From NCBI GenBank assembly GCA_964572855.1, contig CAZNGF010000001.1:1-64000 (forward strand): a stretch of DNA of 64,000 nucleotides, given 5' to 3'. The notes under the pieces were generated by a model. The model saw nothing but the letters and a program-made list of their open reading frames with translations. It searched no databases and was not told the origin of the DNA. Positions 24,325 to 32,389 of this stretch are shown in pieces (positions within the stretch are counted from its first letter, which is position 1; each line of letters begins with the position of its first letter). The translations under genes and the position numbers were made by a program. The stretch is from CAZNGF01 sp964572855. GTDB taxonomy: Bacteria > Bipolaricaulota > Bipolaricaulia > RBG-16-55-9 > JAJCYT01.

Positions 24325-26577
24325 ATGTTATTGCCCATCGTCAAATCCAAGACGAAAACGACGGCTGCTCTGCTGTTGGTCCTCGCGCTCGTCGTCGCTG
24401 CGCCGGCGCTCGCCCAGCAGGGCGGGAGCTGCAAGATCGGCACGGGCCCCGTGGCCCCGGCCTCGGGCGCCGTGCTGTCGCCGAATGATCCGCTCACGCT
24501 GCGGATCGACGTCTCGGCCACGCCCAACACGCCCGACTGTCAGCACAACGCCACCGGCTGGCAGGTGGCCACCGATGCCGGCTTCGCGCTGGACGCGCTC
24601 GTGTTCGACTCGGGCGCCCACGCCTTCGACCTGCGCTCGATCACGATCCAGCCGCCGCTGCTGCAGCCCGGCACGATTTACTGGTGGCGGGCGCGGGTCC
24701 AGGTGACCAACGCCGGGATCATCGAGTGGATCGAGATCAAGGACACGTTCTCCACCCCCAGCCCCGGCGGCGCGGGCGGCGGGGGCCCCGTGATCTGGAG
24801 CCTCGCCCCCGCGCTGGGCGTCCCCGGCACGACCGTGTCCGTCGGCGGGAGCGGCTTCGTGATCGCGTTCGACCCCGTCTTCGGGTTCTGGCAGTCCGAG
24901 GTGCTATTCGACGGCCAAGCCGTCCCGACCAGTTTCATCGGCAACTTCGAGCTCGCGTTCACGGTCCCGGCGGGCGCGGCGTGCGGGCCACACGACGTCC
25001 AGGTGCGCAACCCCGACCCGAGCGTGTTCATCCCGGCCGTGAGCCACACCGAGACGTTTGAGATCCCCTGCGCGCAGCCCCCGCCGGGCGGCAACGTCCC
25101 GGCGCCGCAGATCAGCAGCCTGGACCCGCCCAGCGCCGCCCCCGGCGAGGCGGTCCGTGTGCTGGGATCGGGCTTTCTGGAGTTCCTGCTCGGCGAGGTC
25201 TCAACCGTCCGCCTGGAGGGAAGTCCGGTTCAGACGACCTTTGTGAGCGCGAGCGAGCTCCGCTTCACGCTGCCTCCCTTGATCCCCTGCGGGCCGAACC
25301 GCGTGCAGGTGGTCACCACGCTGATCGGGGAGAGTACGCTGAGCAGCAACGTCGTCAACCTCGACGTGCCGTGCGGCGGCGGCAGCATCACGCCTCCAAC
25401 GCCCGCGATCACCCGGCTAAACCCCGCCAGCGGTCCGGCCGGGACGCAGGTCTCGGTGGTCGGCAGCGACTTCGTCGAGGGCAGCGCCCAGCTCGTGGTC
25501 GTGCCGGGGTCCGAGGTGCTGTTCGACGGGACGGCCGTCAGCACCCAGTTCGTCTCCGCGACCGAGCTGGGCTTTGCGGCCCCGGCGGGCGCGGCCTGCG
25601 GTCCCCACGACGTGCGCGTCCGGACCGAGAGCCCGGTGCTGAACGAGCCGGCCCAGCTCAGCAACGCGGTGGCCTTCGAGGTGACCTGCCCGGCCCCCGG
25701 GAACCCGCCGCCCGGCGGAGGGGGCAACCAGCCGCCGACGGCGGGCTTCAACTTCAGCCCGGGTGCGCCCCAGGTGGGGCAGACCGTAAGTTTCAGCAAC
25801 CAGTCGACCGACCCGGACGGCGCCGCCGATATCGCCAGCGTGCGCTGGTCCTTCGGGGACGGGGCGGCCAGCGCGCAGGCCAACGCCTCGCACGCCTACG
25901 CGGCGGCCGGCAGCTACACCGTGACGCTCACGGTGACCGACCAGGCGGGTTTGTCCGACCAGATCGCGAAGCAAATCCAGGTATCGTCGGCCGGGAGCGG
26001 TGCGGCCACGCGCTCGGTGGCGCAGGCCATCGCGGCGCTGGTCCCCAACGACCCCAACGCGGCCAACGCCGACCTCATCATCGGCGACCGCGAGATCCTG
26101 CGGGCCGTCGCCATGTGGGTGAAGGGCGAGCTCGTACCCGACACCGGGGGCGCCCGCATCGGCGACGGTGCCATGATTGACCTCATCAAGCGCTGGATCG
26201 GCGGCCTGCCGCTCTCGGCGGCGGGCGCCCCCGTGTCCGAGGCAAGCGCCCGCGCTGCGCTGGCAACGCTGGCCGGCGGCCTGACAGGACCAGAGCCGCT
26301 GCAACTGCACGCGGCCCTCGTGGAGCCCCAGGCGGCGGGCCGCTGGACGCTTCGCTTGGCGGGCAGCGGCATCGCCCGGCACGAGGTTCGGGTCTACGAC
26401 ATGACGGGCCGCCTGCTGCACGCGGCGAGCGAGCGCGGGGACCGGTCGGCCCTGATCGCGCTGGATCGCAACGGGAACAGGCTGCCCAACGGGATCTACC
26501 TCGTGACCGTGACGGCGTTGGACGCAAGCGGCGCGCAGCAGCGCCGCACGGTCGTCAAGTGGGCGGTGCTGCGCTGA
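24325..26577 (+). CDS. Large secreted protein with IPT/TIG, PKD and dockerin-like domains
   Basis: About 750 residues. After a signal peptide (ALLLVLALVVAAPALAQQ) comes one copy of the Cys/WQV/YWWRAR unit found in the 17308 protein. Three IPT/TIG domains follow, each opening like PxIxxLxPxSGxxGTxVxVxGSxF, then a PKD domain (FNFSPGAPQVGQTVSFSNQS...WSFGDG...YTVTLTVTD). Next is a stretch resembling dockerin-like EF-hand helices (IIGDREILRAVAMWVKG and IGDGAMIDLIKRWIGG), and an FlgD/type-IX-sorting-like beta domain with NGIYLVTVTA. It is likely a surface scaffold or adhesin. ATG 24325 follows AAAGGAG; it lies 31 nt behind the propeller gene and is probably co-transcribed. Confidence 0.78.
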   Translation: MLLPIVKSKTKTTAALLLVLALVVAAPALAQQGGSCKIGTGPVAPASGAVLSPNDPLTLRIDVSATPNTPDCQHNATGWQVATDAGFALDALVFDSGAHAFDLRSITIQPPLLQPGTIYWWRARVQVTNAGIIEWIEIKDTFSTPSPGGAGGGGPVIWSLAPALGVPGTTVSVGGSGFVIAFDPVFGFWQSEVLFDGQAVPTSFIGNFELAFTVPAGAACGPHDVQVRNPDPSVFIPAVSHTETFEIPCAQPPPGGNVPAPQISSLDPPSAAPGEAVRVLGSGFLEFLLGEVSTVRLEGSPVQTTFVSASELRFTLPPLIPCGPNRVQVVTTLIGESTLSSNVVNLDVPCGGGSITPPTPAITRLNPASGPAGTQVSVVGSDFVEGSAQLVVVPGSEVLFDGTAVSTQFVSATELGFAAPAGAACGPHDVRVRTESPVLNEPAQLSNAVAFEVTCPAPGNPPPGGGGNQPPTAGFNFSPGAPQVGQTVSFSNQSTDPDGAADIASVRWSFGDGAASAQANASHAYAAAGSYTVTLTVTDQAGLSDQIAKQIQVSSAGSGAATRSVAQAIAALVPNDPNAANADLIIGDREILRAVAMWVKGELVPDTGGARIGDGAMIDLIKRWIGGLPLSAAGAPVSEASARAALATLAGGLTGPEPLQLHAALVEPQAAGRWTLRLAGSGIARHEVRVYDMTGRLLHAASERGDRSALIALDRNGNRLPNGIYLVTVTALDASGAQQRRTVVKWAVLR

Positions 26578-26587
26578 GTCGCACGAA

Positions 26588-26615
26588 GCGGGGGCGCCCA
26601 GCAGGGCGCCCCCGC
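26588..26615 (+). terminator. Terminator hairpin after the secreted-protein operon
   Basis: A perfect 12-bp stem (GCGGGGGCGCCC / GGGCGCCCCCGC) with a 4-nt loop begins 11 nt after the stop codon. The following T content is weak, so it may be a partial terminator. Confidence 0.65.
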
Positions 26616-26625
26616 GCCTCCTTTG

Positions 26626-26758
26626 GAGCGCCTAACAATACCTTCGCGAGCACGTCATCCTGAGGTCGTAGGCCGAAGGATCTTCCGCATTTGCAGGGGA
26701 TTCTTCGCTTTCAGCTCAGAATGACATCTTGAACGATGTGGGATCTTGTTAGAGGCTC
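26626..26758 (-). mobile_element. MITE-like repeat, copy B
   Basis: Reverse-orientation copy of the element at 5907-6037. Terminal inverted repeats are GAGCGCCTAACAA (26626-26638) and TTGTTAGAGGCTC (26746-26758). The internal palindrome ends GTCATCCTGAG / CTCAGAATGAC are present. The right end abuts the folD stop codon exactly, between folD and the convergent secreted-protein operon. Confidence 0.78.
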
Positions 26759-27598
26759 TTAGAGCCGGCGGCGGGCGGACTGGATCAGGTTGGACATCAC
26801 CATGGTCGAGGTCATGGGGCCGATCCCGCCCGGCACAGGGGTGATGAGCCCGGCCTTTTTGGCGACTTCGTCGAAGGCCACGTCGCCCCTGATCCCCTCC
26901 GGGGTCACGTTGACGCCGATGTCGACCACGGTGGCGCCCGCCTTGACCATGTCGGCGGTGATGAAGTGGGGCCGGCCCACGGCCACGCACAGGATGTCGG
27001 CCGCGCGCGTCTTGTCGGACAGGTCTTTCGTGCGGGAGTGGCAGATGGTCACGGTGGCGTGCTCGCGCATGAGCAGCAGGCCCAGCGGGATGCCCACCAC
27101 CTCGCTGCGCCCGACCATGACCACGTCCTGCCCCTCAAAGCGCACGCGGCTGGCGCGCAGCAACTCGAGCACGCCCATGGGCGTGGCCGGCAGCAGCGTG
27201 GCCTCGCCGGTGACCAGGCGGCCCAGGTTCGAGGGGTTGATCCCGTCCACGTCCTTGTGGGGCGCCACGGCCCGCCGCACGCGCTGGTCGTCGACCCATT
27301 TGGGCAGGGGCAGCTCGACGAACACGCCGTCGATCTCGCCGTTGCCGTTACAGCTCTCGATCTGGCGGATGAGGTCGGCCTGGTCGATTTTGGGGTAGCG
27401 GCGCGCGTAGACCCGCACGCCCAAGGAGTCGGCTAACTTGCGCTTGGCGTCGAAGTAGGGCTCGGCCGAGGGGTCGTCCCCGATGTAGAAGACCACCAGC
27501 GTGGGCACGATCCCGCGCTTGCGCAGGTCGGCGGTCTGGTGTTTGAGCTGTTCGCGAAAGGTCTGCGCGATCGTCCTGCCGTCGATGCGGTTGGTCAA
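26759..27598 (-). CDS. folD: Methylenetetrahydrofolate dehydrogenase/cyclohydrolase
   Basis: A 279-residue bifunctional folate enzyme producing 10-formyl-THF from 5,10-methylene-THF. Diagnostic segments are the Lys of SAEPYFDAKRK (the family usually has S.xYxxxK), VELPLPKWVD, KDVDGINPSNLGRL, GRSEVVGIPLGLLL and ITPVPGGIGPMTS. No ATG or GTG suits the start. A TTG at 27598 overlapping the nusB stop, with GGGAG about 8 nt upstream, is chosen. Last gene of the tatC-efp-amaP-nusB run. Confidence 0.9.
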   Translation of the reverse strand: MTNRIDGRTIAQTFREQLKHQTADLRKRGIVPTLVVFYIGDDPSAEPYFDAKRKLADSLGVRVYARRYPKIDQADLIRQIESCNGNGEIDGVFVELPLPKWVDDQRVRRAVAPHKDVDGINPSNLGRLVTGEATLLPATPMGVLELLRASRVRFEGQDVVMVGRSEVVGIPLGLLLMREHATVTICHSRTKDLSDKTRAADILCVAVGRPHFITADMVKAGATVVDIGVNVTPEGIRGDVAFDEVAKKAGLITPVPGGIGPMTSTMVMSNLIQSARRRL

Positions 27599-27999
27599 CG
27601 CACCGCTCCCGCCAGCTCCTTCCAGACGCGGTCCAGCACGCCGTTGATGAAGGAGGCCGATGCCTCGGTCCCGTAGCGCTTGGCCAGCTCGACCGCTTCG
27701 TTGATGACGACCTCGGGCGGCGTGTCGGTGTGGCGCAGCTCGTAGAGCGCCAGGCGCAGCACGTTGCGGTCCACCGAGACGAGCCGGTCCAGCTCCCACC
27801 CCCGGGCCTTCTCGCGGATGACTGCGTCCAGCTCGTCCCCGTGCGCCTCGACGCCGCGCACGATCCTTGCGACGAACGGGTCTTCCGTGTCGAATTCGGC
27901 CAGCAGCGTCTCGGCGTCGATCCCGCGGAACTCGCGCTGGAACAGGAGCTTGAGGCAGGCGTGCCGCGCCCGCCGGCGCCCGGCGACCTTACGCGTCAC
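27595..27999 (-). CDS. nusB: Transcription antitermination factor NusB
   Basis: A 134-residue all-helical RNA-binding protein that acts with NusE (S10) in rRNA antitermination. Typical features are RRARHACLKLLFQREF near the start, DRLVSVDRNVLRLALYELRH, and PPEVVINEAVELAKRYGTEASASFINGVLD. The GTG at 27999 overlaps the preceding stop codon by 4 nt and gives the normal family length. Confidence 0.92.
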   Translation of the reverse strand: MTRKVAGRRRARHACLKLLFQREFRGIDAETLLAEFDTEDPFVARIVRGVEAHGDELDAVIREKARGWELDRLVSVDRNVLRLALYELRHTDTPPEVVINEAVELAKRYGTEASASFINGVLDRVWKELAGAVR

Positions 28000-28187
28000 C
28001 GGAACAACACCCGGAACAACTCCTTGACCTTTTGGACCGCTTCCTCGCGCGATTCGAACGCGCGCCCGATCAGGTAGCCGAGCACGACCGGCACAACCAC
28101 CCAGAGGAAACGCCAGCCCCAGATGAGCCAGGAAATGCCGAGGAGCGCGCCAAAGAGCGCGCCCCACGTCTGCGGTCGGATCGTCAT
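27996..28187 (-). CDS. DUF2273 small membrane protein
   Basis: A 63-residue protein with two closely spaced hydrophobic segments (WGALFGALLGISWLIWG and FLWVVVPVVLGYLIG). The pattern fits DUF2273, a family usually beside Asp23/AmaP genes. It overlaps both neighbours by 4 nt, showing tight translational coupling. Probably a partner of AmaP at the membrane. Confidence 0.75.
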   Translation of the reverse strand: MTIRPQTWGALFGALLGISWLIWGWRFLWVVVPVVLGYLIGRAFESREEAVQKVKELFRVLFR

Positions 28188-28798
28188 GGGTTCCCCTCCT
28201 CGTCTTGGGAATCGTCTCGCTTCCCCCGGCCGGGCAGCGCGGGGGCGTCCCCGATCGTCCGCGCCGGCGGGTGGGCGATGCGATCGGTGTGGAAGGCCAC
28301 CTCGCTCACCCGCACGCCCAGGCGGGATTCGACCTGCTCCTTGAGCCGCGTCTGCACGCGGTTGGCGGTGCGGACCACGTCTGCCTCGGGCGTCAGCCCG
28401 GCGCTCACGGTGAGCTTGAGCGCCCCGTCCGCGGCGTGCTCCAGCCGGATGCGCGCCTCGGCCAGCTCGGTTTCCCCGGCCAGCAGGCCGCGGACGAAGT
28501 CCCGCACGGCGTAGGGCGAGACCGCGATGGGGCCTTGGCTCCCCTCGTGGTGGAAGTGCCGCCTCCGGCCCACGTGGTCCCAGAGCTTGAGCGCGAAGTA
28601 GAGCGCCAGCAACGCCGCCAGAGACGCCGCGAGGTAGGCCCCAGCGAGGCCCCAGCGGTTCGTGAGCCAGCCCAGGTCGAGCGCCGCGGGCAGCGGTCGG
28701 CTCAGCACGAGCCGGAATACAAACGCGGCGATCCCCAACAGGTAGAGCGCTGCGACCCCGTAGGCCAGTTCGCGCAGCGCCTCGAGCCAACGGTTCAT
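28184..28798 (-). CDS. amaP: Alkaline shock response membrane anchor protein AmaP
   Basis: A 204-residue protein with two N-terminal membrane helices (about 10-30 and 52-72) and a cytoplasmic domain. The cytoplasmic part resembles Asp23-like beta-alpha units (AVSPYAVRDFVRGLL...LKLTVSAGLTPEADVV...VESRLGVRVSEVAFHTDRI). In Firmicutes AmaP anchors Asp23; here no asp23 gene lies beside it. The start codon overlaps the efp stop by 1 nt. Confidence 0.82.
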   Translation of the reverse strand: MNRWLEALRELAYGVAALYLLGIAAFVFRLVLSRPLPAALDLGWLTNRWGLAGAYLAASLAALLALYFALKLWDHVGRRRHFHHEGSQGPIAVSPYAVRDFVRGLLAGETELAEARIRLEHAADGALKLTVSAGLTPEADVVRTANRVQTRLKEQVESRLGVRVSEVAFHTDRIAHPPARTIGDAPALPGRGKRDDSQDEEGNP

Positions 28799-29352
28799 CA
28801 GAGCCGTTCCACGTAGCGCCCGTCGCGCGTGTCGACCTTGATCCGATCGCCCTTGTCGATGAACAGCGGCACGCGCACCTCGGCGCCGGTCTCGACCGTG
28901 GCGGGCTTGTCGGTGTTGGAGACCGTGTCGCCGCGCACGCCGGGGTCGGTCTGGACGACCTCGAGCTCGACGAAGTTGGGCGGCTCGACCTTGATGAGCT
29001 CGCCGTCGTGGAAGAAGCCCGACACCTCGGCGTTCTCCTTCAGGTATCGGGCGGCGTCGCCCATCATCTCCTCGCGGATGGTCATCTGCTCGAAGGTCTC
29101 GTTGTCCATGAACACCCAGCCCTGCGTGTCGCGGTAGAGGAACTGCAGGCGGCGTTCCTCGAGGAAGACGACCTCGACGGGGTCGGACTCCGTAAAGTTC
29201 TTCTGCAGGACCTTGTCGGTCTTGAGGTGGCGCAGCTTGGTCGAGGCCACGGCGCCCCCCCGTCCGCGCTTGCTGTGCGAGTAGTCCTGCACCGTGTAGA
29301 GCTCGCCCTGGTAGCGGATGACCCGGCCCTTGCCCAAATCGTTCAGTCCCAT
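28798..29352 (-). CDS. efp: Translation elongation factor P
   Basis: A 184-residue EF-P with all three OB-like domains, needed to relieve ribosome stalling at polyproline. Domain I loop reads HSKRGRGGAVASTKLRHL, so the tip residue normally modified (Lys34 of E. coli, Arg32 of Pseudomonas) is Arg31 here. C-terminal segments DPGVRGDTVSNTDKPATVETG and FIDKGDRIKVDTRDGRYVER are typical. Located 25 nt behind tatC. Confidence 0.95.
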   Translation of the reverse strand: MGLNDLGKGRVIRYQGELYTVQDYSHSKRGRGGAVASTKLRHLKTDKVLQKNFTESDPVEVVFLEERRLQFLYRDTQGWVFMDNETFEQMTIREEMMGDAARYLKENAEVSGFFHDGELIKVEPPNFVELEVVQTDPGVRGDTVSNTDKPATVETGAEVRVPLFIDKGDRIKVDTRDGRYVERL

Positions 29353-29377
29353 AACCGTCCTTTCTGGCGTCTTGTCG

Positions 29378-30286
29378 TCATTGAGCTCCGTCTTCGTCTG
29401 CGGCGTCGTCGGCCGGCGCGGCCTCGGCCTCCGCGACCTCCCGCTCCCGCTTGCGCTCGGCCCAGCGCGCCAGCAGCAGGCTGGACTCGAACAGCACCAC
29501 CACCGGGACGCCGACCGCGACCTGGCTGAACACGTCCGGGGGGGTGATGACCGCGGCCCCGGCGAAGCAGATCACGTAGATGTAGCGGCGCTTCTGCCGC
29601 AGGAATTCGACCGTGGTCAGCCCGAGCCGCACGGCCATGAAGATGAGCACGGGCAGCTCGAACACGAGGCCGAACACGAGCAAAAACATCATCGAAAACG
29701 AGATGTAGTTGCCGATGGTGAAGTTGGCGTAGAGGAAGTCGCTGCCCAGGTTGATCAAAAAGCGCACCACGAACGGGAACACGAGGAAGAAGGAAAAGGC
29801 CACGCCCACGTAGAACAGGCCCGATCCGAAGGTGAACGCGCTCAGGAAGTAACGGCGCTCGTTGTCGTAGAGCGCGGGCATGATGAAGCGCCAGACCTGA
29901 AACAGCACGACCGGCGAGCCCACCAGCAGACCCGTGTAGAGGCTCAGCTTGATGTAGCTCAGGAACGCCTCGGTGGGGTGGATGAACATGAGCCCGCTCT
30001 GCTGGCGCAGCAGCCGTTCGAACAGGTTGCCGACCGCGTTGACCTGGTCGGGATCGAACTGCCCGCTCTGCGCCAGGAACGCGCGCCACGCCTCGACGAT
30101 CCCCGGCACCTGGTCCTGGGCGACCTGATAGTAGTCGGCCAGCGGGATGGTCAGGAGCTGCAACAGCGCGTCCTTGAACACGTAGGCCACGATGCCGACG
30201 CTCACCACGGCGATCAACGCGTAGATGATGCGCCCGCGCAACTCGTCCAGATGGTCGATCAGGCCCATTTCCGTGTCCCGCGACAT
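29378..30286 (-). CDS. tatC: Sec-independent protein translocase subunit TatC
   Basis: About 302 residues with six membrane helices; TatC is the receptor for twin-arginine signal peptides. The opening GLIDHLDELRGRI, the F(S)YIKLSLYTGLL and VFELPVLIFMAVRLGL segments, and the TPPDVFSQ motif near the last helices are diagnostic. The first periplasmic loop is longer than usual and contains AWRAFLAQSGQFDPDQ. ATG 30286 gives a standard N-terminus. An in-frame GTG at 30331 lies only 12 nt behind the promoter and could be the real start. No tatA is seen in the window. Confidence 0.92.
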   Translation of the reverse strand: MSRDTEMGLIDHLDELRGRIIYALIAVVSVGIVAYVFKDALLQLLTIPLADYYQVAQDQVPGIVEAWRAFLAQSGQFDPDQVNAVGNLFERLLRQQSGLMFIHPTEAFLSYIKLSLYTGLLVGSPVVLFQVWRFIMPALYDNERRYFLSAFTFGSGLFYVGVAFSFFLVFPFVVRFLINLGSDFLYANFTIGNYISFSMMFLLVFGLVFELPVLIFMAVRLGLTTVEFLRQKRRYIYVICFAGAAVITPPDVFSQVAVGVPVVVLFESSLLLARWAERKREREVAEAEAAPADDAADEDGAQ

Positions 30287-30343
30287 CGCACGTTTCCCCC
30301 GCTTCGGGCGGCTCGCTCGCCCCTTGAGCACGAATGTTTCGAG

Positions 30344-30372
30344 ATTATAGGCGGCTCCAGGCCCGAATTCAA
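30344..30372 (-). promoter_or_regulatory. tatC operon promoter
   Basis: Minus strand TTGAAT (30372-30367), a 17-nt spacer, TATAAT (30349-30344). Identical -35 to the cfa promoter. It would drive tatC-efp-amaP-DUF2273-nusB-folD. Confidence 0.75.
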
Positions 30373-30433
30373 TCGGCTTGGCGTCGCGTGCGAGCCAGTT
30401 CGAATTGCTTACATGACAAGACTTTGTCTATAC

Positions 30434-30462
30434 TTGACTCGCAAAGTAAGGTATGCTAGACT
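30434..30462 (+). promoter_or_regulatory. Promoter of the lamin-tail protein gene
   Basis: TTGACT (30434-30439), a 17-nt spacer, TAGACT (30457-30462). An alternative TTGCTT-18 nt-TATACT lies just upstream at 30405-30434, so two overlapping promoters are possible. Confidence 0.55.
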
Positions 30463-30480
30463 TCACTTGAGGTGATAGCG

Positions 30481-31104
30481 ATGTTCAAGTTCTATTTGAG
30501 AGCCGCCCTGGTTTGGGGCCTGGTCGCGGTCGGGGCGCTGGCCGCGCCCGGCGGCGCGCAGCAGGCACGCGAATTGGCCATCAACGAGGTCGCCTGGGCC
30601 GGAACGGCGGCCAACGCCCGCGACGAGTGGATCGAGCTGGTCAACAACACGAGTCGCGACGTCGATCTGACGGGCTGGGTTCTGCGCTGGGAGGACGTGG
30701 AAATCGCGCTGGGCGAGGTGGCCGGTAACACGCGGGAAACGCGGCGCACGACCATCCCGGCGCGCGGTTTCTTCCTGCTGGAGCGCACCGACGACACGAC
30801 CGTGCGCGAGGTCGAGGCCGACCTGATCTACACCGGCGGCCTGGCCAACGCGGGCGAGCGGCTCGAGTTGGTTGACCCGTCCGGCGCGGTGGTCGACAGC
30901 GCCAACGCCGACGCCGAGGACGGCTGGTACGCCGGAGCGACCGGCGACGCGGAGGTGCCGTTTGCCAGCATGGAACGCGTCAACCCGCGCGGCCCCGACG
31001 CGGCCACCAACTGGGCGGCCAACGACGGGACCGTGCGCAACGGGCTCGACGCGGACGAGGGGGCCTTGAACGGGACCCCGAAGTCGCGCAACTCCGCGAG
31101 CTAA
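30481..31104 (+). CDS. Secreted lamin-tail domain protein
   Basis: A 207-residue exported protein. After a signal peptide (ALVWGLVAVGALAAPGGAQQ) a lamin-tail (LTD) Ig-like domain spans about residues 30-150, shown by INEVAWAGTAANARDEWIELVN(N) and DLTGWVLRWED and by the ...GERLELVDPSGAVVDS strand. Bacterial LTD proteins are usually extracellular and often accompany nucleases; no nuclease domain is present here. ATG 30481 is preceded by GAGGTGAT. Confidence 0.83.
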   Translation: MFKFYLRAALVWGLVAVGALAAPGGAQQARELAINEVAWAGTAANARDEWIELVNNTSRDVDLTGWVLRWEDVEIALGEVAGNTRETRRTTIPARGFFLLERTDDTTVREVEADLIYTGGLANAGERLELVDPSGAVVDSANADAEDGWYAGATGDAEVPFASMERVNPRGPDAATNWAANDGTVRNGLDADEGALNGTPKSRNSAS

Positions 31105-31120
31105 CCCCGCGGGGCGGCCT

Positions 31121-32008
31121 TCATGCGGCTGGCCTAACGCGCGCCAAGGCCCGTTGGATGAGGGGGATGGCGGCCTCGGCCTCCTCGCGGCCCGCCCGCC
31201 GGGGGCGGGCCACGTTGCCGAGCTCGAGCAACCTGACCGCCGAGACGTCCGGATTGAGCACGACGAGCCGTTCGCCCAGCTTCTCGTGCATGAGGGCGAG
31301 CTGCGTGCGCATGAGCGCGCGCGAGGTGATGTGATTGGACTGGGCCAGCACGGCCAGGCTCGTTTGCACCGGGTCCGTGATGCGCCCGCTTACGTCCACA
31401 GCCACCACCACGTCCGCGCCCAGCGTCACGGCCACGTTGACCGGGACCTTGTTGATGATCCCGCCGTCGACCAGGAGCCGGCTTTCCCAGCGCACGGGGT
31501 CGTGGACCCCGGGCAGAGCCATGCTGGCGGCCAGCGCGCGGGCGACCTCGCCCCGGTCGATCACGATCTGTTCGCCGGTGTTGACGTCGCAGGCCACCAC
31601 GGCCAGCGGCCGCTCCAGCGTCTCGAAGCGAGCGCGCTTGGTGAGCAGTCTGAAGAAGGCCACCAGCCGTTGGGTCTTGGGCGAATCCGCATTGAGCCAG
31701 GTCGCCCGCTTGAACAGGTACTCCGAGGTGGCGCGCTCGAGCAGCTCGGGGATCGGGTTCTGCGCCACGTCCAGCAGCCCGTGCAGGTCGAGGTCTTCGA
31801 GCAGCTTGGCCAGCCGCCCCATGTCGTGGCCGCAGCGGTAGGCCGCGCCCACGATCGCCCCCATCGAGCTGCCGGCCACGACGTCGATGGGGATTCCCGC
31901 GGCCAGCAGCGCCTCGATCACGCCGATGTGGGCGAACCCCCTGGCGCCGCCCCCGCCCAGCGCCAGCCCCAGCCGGGGCCGGTCGCGCTCCGCTGCCGTT
32001 CCGGTCAT
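31121..32008 (-). CDS. Patatin-like phospholipase (RssA type)
   Basis: A 295-residue serine lipase. The oxyanion glycine stretch LGGGGARGFAHIGV, nucleophile elbow GSSMG and catalytic Asp motif VDGGIINKVPV are all intact, so activity is likely. Bacterial RssA-type members are cytosolic acyl hydrolases of uncertain substrate. The DUF971 gene ends 1 nt upstream, so the two form an operon. Confidence 0.9.
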   Translation of the reverse strand: MTGTAAERDRPRLGLALGGGGARGFAHIGVIEALLAAGIPIDVVAGSSMGAIVGAAYRCGHDMGRLAKLLEDLDLHGLLDVAQNPIPELLERATSEYLFKRATWLNADSPKTQRLVAFFRLLTKRARFETLERPLAVVACDVNTGEQIVIDRGEVARALAASMALPGVHDPVRWESRLLVDGGIINKVPVNVAVTLGADVVVAVDVSGRITDPVQTSLAVLAQSNHITSRALMRTQLALMHEKLGERLVVLNPDVSAVRLLELGNVARPRRAGREEAEAAIPLIQRALARVRPAA

Positions 32009-32009
32009 G

Positions 32010-32345
32010 TCAATCGCCGGCTCGGCACTGTTCGCACGGGCAGTCTCGCCTCAGCCGCTCGTAGGTGTAGATCCCGGTGCGATGCCCGTCGTTCCAGACG
32101 AACTGGATGGCGTAGCGCCCGACGGACTGCACCTCCAGGGCTTCCAGGGGCCGTTTCGAGGCGCGCTGCAGCGTGAGTCCCTTGTCGCGCGCCGCGGCGC
32201 ACAGGGCGCAGGGGCACGCCGCGCGCAGTTCCCGCAGCGGGTAGGCCGAGGCGTGGCCGTCGGACCAGCGGATGCCCAGCGTTTCGCGATCGATCCAGTG
32301 AAGCTCGGCGCGCCCGTTGTTCTGTGGTAGCGTGGGTTGGGCCAT
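32010..32345 (-). CDS. DUF971 protein
   Basis: A 111-residue protein with the DUF971 (GBBH-like N-terminal) fold signature: WSDGHASAYPLRELRAACPCALC and VWNDGHRTGIYTYERLR. Two cysteine clusters (CPCALC and CPCEQC) could bind metal. Family members are often linked to Fe-S or carnitine-related enzymes but have no agreed function. ATG 32345 is preferred because a -10 box sits 7 nt before it. Confidence 0.85.
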   Translation of the reverse strand: MAQPTLPQNNGRAELHWIDRETLGIRWSDGHASAYPLRELRAACPCALCAAARDKGLTLQRASKRPLEALEVQSVGRYAIQFVWNDGHRTGIYTYERLRRDCPCEQCRAGD

Positions 32346-32352
32346 GCTATAA

Positions 32353-32381
32353 AGTCTAGACGAGCCCGACCGCAGCGACAA
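32353..32381 (-). promoter_or_regulatory. DUF971-patatin promoter (leaderless type)
   Basis: Minus strand TTGTCG (32381-32376), a 17-nt spacer, TAGACT (32358-32353), then 7 nt to the DUF971 ATG. Confidence 0.6.
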
Positions 32382-32389
32382 GGAATACC

